In this document: piece by piece, positions 1-7,009 of the stretch
Layout of the letters: each line of letters opens with the position of its first letter
Numbering within the stretch: position 1 is the first letter of the stretch
From: DATAES01 sp036493595
GTDB taxonomy: Bacteria; Actinomycetota; Acidimicrobiia; Acidimicrobiales; JACDCH01
Reading direction: 5' to 3'
DNA: 27,900 nucleotides
Assembly: GCA_036493595.1 (NCBI GenBank)
Contig: DASXPN010000013.1
Coordinates: 1-27,900, forward strand
Notes under the pieces: model-generated
What the model was told of the DNA's origin: nothing
Seen by the model: the letters and a program-made list of their open reading frames with translations, nothing else
Databases searched by the model: none
Translations under genes and position numbers: made by a program

Positions 1-200
1 ATCGCGGCCCGGACACCGAGGTCAGCCGCCGCGTCCTCGGGGACGGACAGCGTCATGCCCCCGGAGGTCCCCCATCCCTGCTGCGGCACCATGAGGACGA
101 GGTAGTCACGCTTCTCGCCGTTGAACTCACGCTTCTCGCGGCGGACGATCTCGGCCACGCCGTGTGAGGGGTACACCACCTTGGAACCCACTGCGAACAA
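1..200 (-). CDS. carD: CarD/CdnL-family RNA polymerase-binding regulator, 5' part only
   Basis: CarD proteins bind the RNA polymerase beta subunit through an N-terminal Tudor-like domain and stabilise the open promoter complex, notably at rRNA promoters. The readable N-terminus contains FAVGSKVVYPSHGVAEIV followed by KREFNGEKRDYLVLMVPQ and TLSVPEDAAADLGVRAA, which matches the RNA polymerase interaction domain of the family (compare the FKVGDTVVYPHHGAA start of mycobacterial CarD). The C-terminal DNA-binding helical domain lies beyond the window edge. I place the start at the TTG at 200, which has AGGA nine bases upstream and gives the family's usual N-terminus. An in-frame ATG at 251 would add 17 residues and cannot be excluded. 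The gene is divergent from the hydrolase at 400. Family assignment is confident; the start is not. Confidence 0.85.
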   Translation of the reverse strand, partial: MFAVGSKVVYPSHGVAEIVRREKREFNGEKRDYLVLMVPQQGWGTSGGMTLSVPEDAAADLGVRAA

Positions 201-399
201 TGCGTCGGGTCCTGCGTTCTTCGCCAACTCGGTCTCCGTCTCTCCACGCATCGCCTTGCACTGCGGACTTTCCTGAGCCAGAAACCGCAACCGCACTCCG
301 TCGTGGGGGCCGGAGTGGTCCGATCATGGTACCGGCCTTCGCCGTCACTGGCCCACTCACCCCTGCTCGAGTGCGGCCCCGAGGTGCAAGGCTGGCCGC

Positions 400-1149
400 G
401 TGATCGCGTGGGAGGAGTCAGGTACCGGCCCCGCGATCGTGTTCGTTCACGGCATCACCGAAGACAGGTATGCCTGGCACTCGGTCGTGCCGTACCTCGA
501 GGACGGCTTCCGGTGCGTGCGGCTCGATCTTCGAGGACACGGTGACTCCGACGACGCCGACGACTACGGCGCATTCGCGCTCGCCGAGGACGTCGCGACT
601 GTCGTGGCGGAGGCGGGCATCGACGAGCCGCCTCTCGTCGTCGGTCACAGCTTGGGCGGATTCGTGGTCACCGCGTACGCCGCGAGCGCGCCCGTCCGTG
701 GTGTCGTGAACGTCGACCAACCGCTCCAGCTCGACGGTTTCGTCGAAGCACTGCAATCGATCGCACCGCAACTGCGGGGGCCCGAGTTCCATCAGATGTT
801 CGATGCCATCGCCGAAGGGCTCGGCGTCGAGGCGCTGAACGACGACGACCGCGCCTGGGCCGACGAGAAGCACCTTGCCGCCCGCCAGGAAGTGGTCCTC
901 GGAACTTGGTCGACACTGCTCGACTCGCGTAGTGACGAGATCGCGGCCTTGATCGAGCCGGTGCTGCGATCGATCAGTGCCCCTTACCTCGCCGTGCACG
1001 GCTCCGATCCCGGCCCGGAGTACGTCGCCTGGCTCGAGCGTCTCATTCCTGGGGCGACCGTGGAGGTGTGGGACGGCGACGCTCACTACCCGCACATGGT
1101 CGAGCCGAACCGATTCGCCGAGCGGCTGCGCGCGTTCAGCTCACCATGA
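400..1149 (+). CDS. alpha/beta hydrolase
   Basis: A complete 249-residue alpha/beta hydrolase-fold protein, probably cytosolic because no signal peptide is visible. The oxyanion-hole loop FVHGIT lies at residues 15-20. LDLRGHGDSD follows at about 42-51. The nucleophile elbow VGHSLGG at 81-87 puts the catalytic serine at 84. Asp203 (HGSDPGPE) and His229 (GDAHYPHMVEPNRF) are the likely acid and base. The length is normal for a single-domain member. The start is GTG at 400, just after a CAAGG-like ribosome site. The substrate cannot be told; the family includes esterases, haloalkane dehalogenases, C-C hydrolases and lactonases. Its 3' end overlaps the convergent flavodoxin gene by 14 bp. It may share a divergent promoter region (about 250-400) with carD. 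Confidence 0.88.
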   Translation: MIAWEESGTGPAIVFVHGITEDRYAWHSVVPYLEDGFRCVRLDLRGHGDSDDADDYGAFALAEDVATVVAEAGIDEPPLVVGHSLGGFVVTAYAASAPVRGVVNVDQPLQLDGFVEALQSIAPQLRGPEFHQMFDAIAEGLGVEALNDDDRAWADEKHLAARQEVVLGTWSTLLDSRSDEIAALIEPVLRSISAPYLAVHGSDPGPEYVAWLERLIPGATVEVWDGDAHYPHMVEPNRFAERLRAFSSP

Positions 1150-1591
1150 GACCGGCGGCCACGGCCGCGCCCAGCTCCCAGCACGCGTCGAGGTCGGCCT
1201 TGCTCGGCGCACCGACCACAGTGACCGGTGACTGCACCCGCATCCATCGCAGCCCGGTCGTGATCGTGTCGATCGCGCGCAGCGCGCCGGTCGTGTCGTT
1301 GTTGCCGTGGAGGAACACGCCATACGGGCGGCGCACTGTCGCTTCGAGACACGGGTAGTAGATCTGGTCGAAGAAGTGCTTGAGCGCCCCCGACACGTAG
1401 CCGAGGTTGGCGGGTGAGCCGAGCAAGTACCCGTCTGCCTCGAGCACGTCGATCGCTGTCGCAGTCAGGGCAGGACGTACGACGACCTCCACTCCCTCGA
1501 TGCTCGCATCCGTCGCCCCCCGATGCACCGCTTCGAACATGGCGTGCACCGCAGGCGACGGCGTGTGGTGGACGATCAGCAGACGCGCCAC
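1136..1591 (-). CDS. flavodoxin/NADPH-dependent FMN reductase-like protein
   Basis: A 151-residue flavodoxin-fold protein, last gene of the minus-strand cobalamin operon. The N-terminus MARLLIVHHTPSPAVHAMFEAV carries the phosphate-binding loop (HTPSPAVHAM) that holds the FMN phosphate. The segment GYLLGSPANLGYVSGALKHF followed by FDQIYY matches the isoalloxazine-contact region of WrbA-like and FMN-reductase-like proteins. These proteins transfer electrons from NAD(P)H or act as FMN carriers; the partner here is unknown. The start is GTG at 1591, one base after the TGA of the CoA-transferase, so the two are probably translationally coupled. A longer frame extends upstream but only as a shadow of the CoA-transferase. 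A role in cobalt/corrinoid reduction is conceivable from the operon (cob(II)alamin reduction needs a flavin donor), but this is inference. Confidence 0.8.
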   Translation of the reverse strand: MARLLIVHHTPSPAVHAMFEAVHRGATDASIEGVEVVVRPALTATAIDVLEADGYLLGSPANLGYVSGALKHFFDQIYYPCLEATVRRPYGVFLHGNNDTTGALRAIDTITTGLRWMRVQSPVTVVGAPSKADLDACWELGAAVAAGLMVS

Positions 1592-1592
1592 T

Positions 1593-2696
1593 TCAGTCAG
1601 GATCGGATCGCGGCAAGAAACCACCGCCGCGATGTTGGTCGAGCTCGGGTGGTGGCGACGTACGGCGGGCGGCATGGTGCGCGAGACGCACCGGGTAGCC
1701 GATCGAGCGATCGGCCCACCGATCGGAGGTCGCGACCTCTCGCTCGCGCAAGTGCGGGAGCTCGAGCATCTCGTTGCGATCGAGCACCGGCGCGACCGGC
1801 ACATCGCACGCGAGCAGCGTGTCGACGAGCTCGTCGCGGTTGCGACCCGCGATGACTCCGGCGATGCGCGGCTGCAACTCACTCGCGCGTTCCATGCGCT
1901 CGACGAACCGGAGGTCACGCCCGTCGTCGATGTCGAGCGCGTCGCACAACGCCGTCCAGAAGTGGTCCTCGCTCAGGACGCCGAGCGTCAAGTATCGGCC
2001 GTCCGCGGTCGCGAAGAGTCCGTAGCCGGGCACACCTCGCGGCTCGGTCGCCGACTCCGACGGTTCGCTGTCGCGCGCGCGCGGTGTCGCCGCGCCGGTC
2101 CACGTGGCGAGCACGTCGGTCATGGCCGCGTCGATGTATTCGCCCTCACCCGTTCGCTGGCGCCGCACGAGCGCGGCGCAGATCGCGAACGCGGCCGCCA
2201 TCCCGCCGGCGAGATCCGCGATCGGCAGCTTCGACACCTCGGGCTCACCGCCGTCGGGCGTGAGCGCACCGGCCCAGGCCTGGTAGTTGAGATCGTGTCC
2301 GGGCGCGCGGCGCAACGGGCCTGATTGCCCAAGACCCGACACCGAGCAGTAGATCACCGATGGCGCCACCGCGCGGATGTCGTCGTAGCCGACGCCGAGG
2401 CGAGCCGCGACGCCGGGACGGAAACCTTCGATGACGACGTCTGCTTCCGCCGCCAGCTCGAGAGCACGTCGACGATCGCCACCGTGCTTCAGGTCGAGCA
2501 CGATGCTGCGCTTGTTTGCATGCAGGCCGGCGAACAACTCCGGATACACGCGCATGGGGTCGCCTCCCGGCGGTTCGACCTTCAACACGTCGGCGCCGAT
2601 CTCCGCGAGGAGCTGCGTGGCGTACGGGCCCGGACGCCACACACTCAGATCGAGCACCCGCACCTCGCTCAGCAGTCCCGCGTCCCCCGGCACCAC
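1593..2696 (-). CDS. class III (CaiB/BaiF) CoA-transferase, alpha-methylacyl-CoA racemase-like
   Basis: A 367-residue family III CoA-transferase. The N-terminal region shows VLDLSVWRPGPYATQLLAEI followed by GADVLKVEPPGGDPMR, and then HANKRSIVLDLK, both standard for the family. GHDLNYQAWAGAL puts His134 where the catalytic His of alpha-methylacyl-CoA racemase sits, and IADLAGGM gives Asp161 as the likely partner, so racemase activity is more likely than formyl- or carnitine-CoA transfer. The length is close to that of bacterial racemases (about 360). It begins GTG-GTG at 2696, 20 bp after cobT, and its TGA lies one base before the flavodoxin start. It looks like a downstream member of the cob operon without a known cobalamin role. 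Methylacyl-CoA epimerisation could feed the B12-dependent methylmalonyl-CoA route only indirectly. The family is certain, the substrate unknown. Confidence 0.88.
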   Translation of the reverse strand: MVPGDAGLLSEVRVLDLSVWRPGPYATQLLAEIGADVLKVEPPGGDPMRVYPELFAGLHANKRSIVLDLKHGGDRRRALELAAEADVVIEGFRPGVAARLGVGYDDIRAVAPSVIYCSVSGLGQSGPLRRAPGHDLNYQAWAGALTPDGGEPEVSKLPIADLAGGMAAAFAICAALVRRQRTGEGEYIDAAMTDVLATWTGAATPRARDSEPSESATEPRGVPGYGLFATADGRYLTLGVLSEDHFWTALCDALDIDDGRDLRFVERMERASELQPRIAGVIAGRNRDELVDTLLACDVPVAPVLDRNEMLELPHLREREVATSDRWADRSIGYPVRLAHHAARRTSPPPELDQHRGGGFLPRSDPD

Positions 2697-2716
2697 CCGA
2701 TTCTGCCCCGCCGCAA

Positions 2717-3802
2717 TCAGTCCTTGGCGGTGATCCCGGCGGCGTCGAAGGTGGCCATCTCGCGCAGGATGCGGGCGGACGCCTCGAGCACACCAAGGGC
2801 GAGGCAGGCGCCGGACCCTTCGCCCAACCGCAACTCGAGATCGAGGACGGGCTCGAGCGCGAGGTGTTCGAGCACCGCGGCGGCGCCCGGCTCGGTCGAT
2901 CGATGGCCCGCGACGACGTAGCCGGCAACGTCGGGACAGTCGATCGCGGCCGCCAGCAGGGCGGCGCCTGCGATCACGCCGTCGACGACCACGGGGACCC
3001 GCTGCGCGGCGCCACCGACGATGAAGCCGGCAAGCGCCGCGATCTCGAGCCCACCGACTTCACTCAGCACCGCGAGTGCATCGGTGCGCGCCGTTGCGGG
3101 CAGTCGCGCGGTCGCGCCCTCGACCACCTCGACCTTGCGACGCAGGCGTTGGTCGTCGATGCCGGTGCCCCGACCCGTGACCTCCTCGGCGGTTCGTCCG
3201 GTGATCGCGGCGATCACCGCGGCAGACGCGGTTGTGTTGCCGATGCCCATGTCACCGGTGACGAGCACGCGCGCGCCGCCACCGACCAGTTGTGCGGCGA
3301 CGTCTGCGCCGATGTCACGAGCACGCCTCGCCTCGTCCTCGGCCATGGCCGGTTCGTGCGCGAGGTTCGCGGTGCCCGCCCGCACCCGGCGACGCTCGAG
3401 GCCCGGTGCGTCGCCGAGACCGAACCCATCCAGGTCTGTGGCGACACCCACATCGACCACCGTCACCGAAGCGCCCGCTTGTCGAGCGAGCACGTTGATG
3501 GCTGCGCCACCCGCAACGAAGTTGGCGACCATCTGCGCGGTCACCTCTTGCGGCCACGGCGTCACCCCTTCGGCCACGACACCGTGATCGGCGGCGAAGA
3601 CCGCGACGGCTGCGGGCGCGGGGACAGGAGGCGGATCAGTGCCCGCGATCGCGGCGAGTTGCACGCCGAGCGACTCGAGTCGCCCGAGCGATCCCGCCGG
3701 CTTCGTCAGCCGGCCCTGGTGCTCGAGCGCGCTTCGTGCTGCCGTCTCGTCCACCGGAACGACCGCGGCGCGCGCCGACTCATACGCACCCGTGTCAGTC
3801 AT
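2717..3802 (-). CDS. cobT: nicotinate-nucleotide:dimethylbenzimidazole phosphoribosyltransferase
   Basis: CobT moves phosphoribosyl from nicotinate mononucleotide to the lower-ligand base (such as 5,6-dimethylbenzimidazole), giving the alpha-riboside phosphate used by CobS. The 361-residue protein has the usual family length. It shows RLTKPAGSLGRLE near residue 31, VAVFAADHGVV, TAQMVANFVAGGAAINVLAR, VTGDMGIGNTTASAA, and the C-terminal LRLGEGSGACLAL in which Glu328 corresponds to the catalytic Glu (Glu317 of the Salmonella enzyme). The ATG at 3802 follows a strong GAGGAGG site and shares an ATGA overlap with the stop of the upstream aminotransferase, so translation is probably coupled. The same frame is open to 4207, but that extension is an antisense-like shadow of the neighbour. 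Assignment is near certain. Confidence 0.97.
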   Translation of the reverse strand: MTDTGAYESARAAVVPVDETAARSALEHQGRLTKPAGSLGRLESLGVQLAAIAGTDPPPVPAPAAVAVFAADHGVVAEGVTPWPQEVTAQMVANFVAGGAAINVLARQAGASVTVVDVGVATDLDGFGLGDAPGLERRRVRAGTANLAHEPAMAEDEARRARDIGADVAAQLVGGGARVLVTGDMGIGNTTASAAVIAAITGRTAEEVTGRGTGIDDQRLRRKVEVVEGATARLPATARTDALAVLSEVGGLEIAALAGFIVGGAAQRVPVVVDGVIAGAALLAAAIDCPDVAGYVVAGHRSTEPGAAAVLEHLALEPVLDLELRLGEGSGACLALGVLEASARILREMATFDAAGITAKD

Positions 3803-4710
3803 GTTGCCTCCTCGATGCGGTTGGTGACAGCGGACGGCAGCACCTCGCACAGCCGGGCGAGGCCCTGATCGTCGGGTACAGCGATGCGGACGTAGCCCGC
3901 GAGCCCGAAGCTCGCACAATCTCGCACGACGACGCCATGTGGCGCGAGTTGGTCGCGCAGTCCGGGCGCGTAAACGAGCAGCCAAGGAGCCTGCGACACG
4001 AGCGGGTCGAAGCCGCGGGCACGCAACAACGCGTCGAGCTCGTCTCGACGCGCGGTGATCCGTTGGCTCCATCGTGCGAGGTCCGTGTGAGCGAGGAGCT
4101 CGGGCAGCACTGCGAGCGCGAGACCGTTCACCGCCCACGCTGGTTGGGCCGATGCGTAGCGCGAGACGTCGTCGGCGATCACGTAGCCGAGACGGAGACC
4201 CGGGCACGCGAACACCTTGGTCAGCGATCCGACGACGACCGCTCCGGCATCACCACGCGTCCACGTCCCGGCGGCCAGCGGATAGAAGGCTTCGTCCCAC
4301 ACGTCCGCGGTCTCGTCTCGATCGGCGAGCAGACCGGTGGGGTTCTTTGGATTGCTGCGCCAGCGCGCGCCGCCCTCGCCGCGCGGATGCAGCGAGAACT
4401 CGGGTTCGCCGGCGACCGTGCCACCGATGATCCGAGTCACGAGCGCGATCGCCTCGCTGCCTCCGTTGCTGAGCAACACCCGGCCACGGTCGACACCGAT
4501 CGCCTCTGCGAGCGCGTGCGTGGCGCGGGACACGTCGGCGTCGCCGGGGTAGTGGCGGAGCGCCGACAGATGTCGCGCCGCGAGCGATCCGACGTCAGGT
4601 GCGAACGGGTTCAACGACAGCGACAGATCGACGACGTCGTCGGGATCCAGGCCGAGCGCCCGCGCCACCTCGGGTCCATCGCCGCCGTGCGGACCAGCGG
4701 GCGGGATCAC
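3799..4710 (-). CDS. cobD: threonine-phosphate decarboxylase-like PLP aminotransferase (CobD/CobC type), compact form
   Basis: A fold-type I PLP enzyme of 303 residues. By family and operon place it should supply (R)-1-amino-2-propanol phosphate, the linker CbiB attaches to the corrin ring. Visible motifs are VLLSNGGSEAIALV (PLP phosphate region, about 78-91), SNPKNPTG (119-126), WDEAFYPL (138-145) with the PLP-pyridine Asp, and GSLTKVFACPGLRLGY (161-176) in which Lys165 should form the Schiff base. It is about 60 residues shorter than Salmonella CobD (364). Most of the shortening lies between the SNGGSEA motif and NPKNPTG, where a usual strand-helix segment is reduced to about 25 residues. 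My recollection is that compact relatives occur in other actinobacteria. The start is GTG at 4710 in a GTGA overlap with the cbiB stop; its own stop overlaps cobT. Histidinol-phosphate aminotransferase is the main alternative. Confidence 0.85.
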   Translation of the reverse strand: MIPPAGPHGGDGPEVARALGLDPDDVVDLSLSLNPFAPDVGSLAARHLSALRHYPGDADVSRATHALAEAIGVDRGRVLLSNGGSEAIALVTRIIGGTVAGEPEFSLHPRGEGGARWRSNPKNPTGLLADRDETADVWDEAFYPLAAGTWTRGDAGAVVVGSLTKVFACPGLRLGYVIADDVSRYASAQPAWAVNGLALAVLPELLAHTDLARWSQRITARRDELDALLRARGFDPLVSQAPWLLVYAPGLRDQLAPHGVVVRDCASFGLAGYVRIAVPDDQGLARLCEVLPSAVTNRIEEAT

Positions 4711-5603
4711 AGACCCACCAACCCACCGATGCCGGCCGCGGCGAGCACACCGGCGAGCGCGATCGATACGTCACGCGACAAGCGGTTGGCGCGCGCGATG
4801 TCCGCGGGAGTCGGTGACCGGCCGTCACCGAGGACGGGTCGCACGTCAACCCGTCCCGCGTAGCGGCTCTCACCACCCAGGCGAACGTCGAGCGCTGCAG
4901 CAAAGGCGGCTTCGGCCACGCCGCTGTTGGGCGAGGGATGCGCGGGCGCGTCGCGGCGAACGACCTGGATCACGCGACCTGCGGCGCCGGGGCGACACGC
5001 GACAACCAGGGCGGCCGTCATACGCGCCGGAACCCACGCTGCGATGTCGTCGAGGCGAGCCGCAGCCCATCCGTACGCGCCGTACTGCTCGTCGCGATGA
5101 CCGATCATCGAATCCATCGTGTTGATCACGCGGTGCACGACGACGCCGGGAGCACCGCCGACCAGTGCCCAGAACGCGGGAGCCACGATCGCATCGACAG
5201 TGTTCTCGGCCACCGACTCCACCACCGCTCGACAGATGTCCGCCTCGTCGAGCTCCTCGGGATCACGGCCGACGAGTGACGGCAACAACGCGCGGGCACC
5301 GGCGACGTCACCGGCCTCGAGCGCGACGCCGACGTCGGTGGCGGCCGCTCGCAGCGCGCGTCCGGACGTCGCGAGATAGGTCGCCGCCGCGGTCGAACGC
5401 ACCGTCATGCCGGCGATGGCGCCGAGTGCGATCCCGGTGGCGGCATGCACGACGCCCTCGACGCGACGATCGCGATAGAGCGTTGCCTCGACCCGTTGCA
5501 GAGCGCTGCCGAGCAACGCAACCGGATGCGGCCGCATGGGCGGCTCGCCCGCGATGGCGTCGGCGCCCAACCCGATGGCGACGGCGAGCGGACGGTTCAC
5601 CAT
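4707..5603 (-). CDS. cbiB: adenosylcobinamide-phosphate synthase, integral membrane
   Basis: CbiB (also called CobD in other nomenclatures) condenses adenosylcobyric acid with aminopropanol or its phosphate in the cytoplasmic membrane. The 298-residue product has the family motifs GEPPMRPHPVALLG near residues 19-32, DEADICRAVVESVAENTVDA followed by IVAPAFWALVGGAPG in the middle, then INTMDSMIGHRDEQYGAYGW and APAHPSPNSGVAEAAFAAAL. Hydrophobic segments occur at the N-terminus, the middle and the extreme C-terminus (LAGVLAAAGIGGLVGL). The ATG at 5603 overlaps the end of cobS by 7 bases and the stop overlaps the aminotransferase start. A 544-codon frame covering this gene runs upstream through cobS, but that part is a shadow frame. 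High confidence. Confidence 0.95.
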   Translation of the reverse strand: MVNRPLAVAIGLGADAIAGEPPMRPHPVALLGSALQRVEATLYRDRRVEGVVHAATGIALGAIAGMTVRSTAAATYLATSGRALRAAATDVGVALEAGDVAGARALLPSLVGRDPEELDEADICRAVVESVAENTVDAIVAPAFWALVGGAPGVVVHRVINTMDSMIGHRDEQYGAYGWAAARLDDIAAWVPARMTAALVVACRPGAAGRVIQVVRRDAPAHPSPNSGVAEAAFAAALDVRLGGESRYAGRVDVRPVLGDGRSPTPADIARANRLSRDVSIALAGVLAAAGIGGLVGL

Positions 5604-6322
5604 TTCGCCGCGGCCACGAGCAGCGCCACCGTCTCCCCCACGACACCGGCCGCGCCGAGCACGTCGCCGGTGAAGCCGCCCAACTTGCGGCGAGCGAACA
5701 GCACGACCCCGATGGCCGCAACGATGCCGGCCGCGACGGCGACCTCGGTCCGGCGGCCGTCGGCGAAGGCCCCGAGCGAGACCGCGGCGATCAGTCCGTA
5801 CAGGCCGACCGGTCGCCAGTCCCCGCCGAGCATCGACGTTGCCAGCCCGCCTTCGGCACGCGCGTACGGCACCGCGCGCGCCGTGACCGCCATGACGGTG
5901 CGCGACCCGCACCACACGCCTGCGATCAGCAACACATTCGGTTGCATCGAGGCCAGCGCGCCGAATCGCACCAGCAGGACGCAGGTCGTGACGGCGACGC
6001 CGTACGCGCCGACCGACGGATCCGACATGACCTCCAGCCGCCGCTGCCGCGTGAGATGCGGGAGCAAACCGTCCGCACTGTCGGCCAGGCCGTCGATGTG
6101 CAGCATCCCGGTGAGCGCGAGATCGGCGATCACCGCGATCGCAGCCGCCAGGACCGGAGGCCACACGCGATCCGCCGCCCACCACACCCCACCGACCGCG
6201 GCCCCGATGAGGATGCCCACGACGGGGAACCACGACATCGTCCGCCGGTCGGGCACCGCGGCGCGACCGAGCGGCGTCAAGAAGGACAGCGCCCTCCTCA
6301 CCGCCGAGGCCCCAACAACCAA
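5597..6322 (-). CDS. cobS: adenosylcobinamide-GDP ribazoletransferase
   Basis: CobS is the integral membrane cobalamin synthase that joins adenosylcobinamide-GDP with alpha-ribazole (phosphate). The product is 241 residues if started at TTG 6322, and has several hydrophobic helices. The signature GMLHIDGLADSADGLLPH (about 72-89, with the conserved metal-binding acidic residues) and LGGFTGDVLGAAGVVGET near the C-terminus are diagnostic. A GTG at 6301 gives VRRALSFLTPLG, nearer the usual family N-terminus, and I consider it an equally good start. The gene lies 34-55 bp downstream of cobU and overlaps cbiB by 7 bases. Working with CobU and CobT it forms the nucleotide-loop assembly branch. Confidence 0.95.
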   Translation of the reverse strand: MVVGASAVRRALSFLTPLGRAAVPDRRTMSWFPVVGILIGAAVGGVWWAADRVWPPVLAAAIAVIADLALTGMLHIDGLADSADGLLPHLTRQRRLEVMSDPSVGAYGVAVTTCVLLVRFGALASMQPNVLLIAGVWCGSRTVMAVTARAVPYARAEGGLATSMLGGDWRPVGLYGLIAAVSLGAFADGRRTEVAVAAGIVAAIGVVLFARRKLGGFTGDVLGAAGVVGETVALLVAAAKW

Positions 6323-6356
6323 TGTTGGTTCCGGAGCTCACGTTGTGGGGCGAGGT

Positions 6357-6851
6357 TCACGGTCGGTCCAGGCGCAATGCGCGACCGGCGACGACCAGCA
6401 GCACCTCGTCGGCAAGGTCGGCCACCGCGGCGTTCACCTCGCCGAGCACGTCGCGGAAGCGCACGCCGGCCGCGGACGACGGGTGCACGCCGAGACCGAC
6501 CTCCTCCGACACGATCACAGTCTCGCCGTCACGGGTCGACAGGGCCTTGCACAAAGCCTCGATGTCGACCGCGAAGTTGTCGTGGGAGGTGACCCAGGTG
6601 CCGAGTGAGTCGACCAGTACCGAACCTCGTAGCCGCCGCATGGTCTCGGCCAGCGCGGCGCCGCATTCCTCGGTCGCCCACGACGGGTCGCGGCGAGCTC
6701 GGTGCGCCTCGACGCGCGCGGCGTGATCGGCGTCGACAGGCTCGACGATCGCGGTCGCGACATAGGTCACCGGAGCAGGAAGGCGAGTCGCGAGTTGCTC
6801 TGCCAGCCGCGACTTCCCCGAGCGGGCACCACCGAGCACCAGTGTGATCAC
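6357..6851 (-). CDS. cobU: adenosylcobinamide kinase / adenosylcobinamide-phosphate guanylyltransferase
   Basis: CobU phosphorylates adenosylcobinamide and then transfers GMP to give adenosylcobinamide-GDP, the CobS substrate. The 164-residue form begins VITLVLGGARSGKSRLAE, with P-loop GGARSGKS at 7-14. His50 in VEAHRARRDPSW matches the guanylylated His (His46 of the Salmonella enzyme). LVDSLGTWV and VSEEVGLGVHPSSAAGVRFR are further family motifs. I chose GTG 6851 because it gives the family's N-terminus; the ribosome site in front is weak. The frame stays open upstream to 6992, and an ATG-started version with about 25 extra residues is possible but unlikely. It is the first gene of the cob operon, so its promoter should lie in 6852-7009. 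Confidence 0.93.
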   Translation of the reverse strand: MITLVLGGARSGKSRLAEQLATRLPAPVTYVATAIVEPVDADHAARVEAHRARRDPSWATEECGAALAETMRRLRGSVLVDSLGTWVTSHDNFAVDIEALCKALSTRDGETVIVSEEVGLGVHPSSAAGVRFRDVLGEVNAAVADLADEVLLVVAGRALRLDRP

Positions 6852-6918
6852 GTCGGACTCGCGGCAGCCACGAGCAGGAGACTCCTTCGCGGTACCGCTG
6901 CTCGTCAACCGCCGCATC

Positions 6919-6933
6919 GCTGGTGACACCAGC
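6919..6933. promoter_or_regulatory. inverted repeat GCTGGTG-A-CACCAGC, possible FadR-type operator
   Basis: Two 7-base arms around a single A lie about 70 bases upstream of cobU. The core TGGTGACACCA fits the general TNGT-N3-ACNA pattern known for FadR-subfamily GntR regulators. No such regulator is encoded in the window, so both the function and the regulator are inference. An RNA hairpin in the cobU leader is the other reading. Confidence 0.35.
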
Positions 6934-6960
6934 ACCGGAGGGTGGCCGAGAGCCTCCCTA

Positions 6961-6978
6961 CGCGGTTGATCAACCGCG
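6961..6978. promoter_or_regulatory. perfect 18-bp palindrome between cobU and the receiver-ATPase gene
   Basis: CGCGGTTGATCAACCGCG is an uninterrupted 18-bp palindrome with nine-base half-sites. It sits 31 bp before the start of the plus-strand receiver-ATPase gene and 109 bp before cobU. A palindrome with no loop suits a homodimeric DNA-binding protein better than a transcription terminator. It could control either or both divergent genes. The regulator is unknown. Confidence 0.5.
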
Positions 6979-7009
6979 GAAGGAGCTCGCACCGGTACTG
7001 TGAAAAGTC

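Noticed and set aside
3803..4207. 135-residue N-terminal extension of CobT
   Set aside because: CobT's normal start with a strong ribosome site is at 3802; the extension is antisense-like Arg-rich shadow of the upstream aminotransferase.
5604..6341. Long N-terminal extension of CbiB
   Set aside because: It is an out-of-frame shadow of cobS, with Arg/Gly-rich composition and no family match.
6852..7009. Cobalamin riboswitch before cobU
   Set aside because: The conserved boxes (GCCACTG-type B12 box and the GGTG..TCCGGCGCGG..CCACTGT core) are not found on the minus strand; only generic inverted repeats are present.
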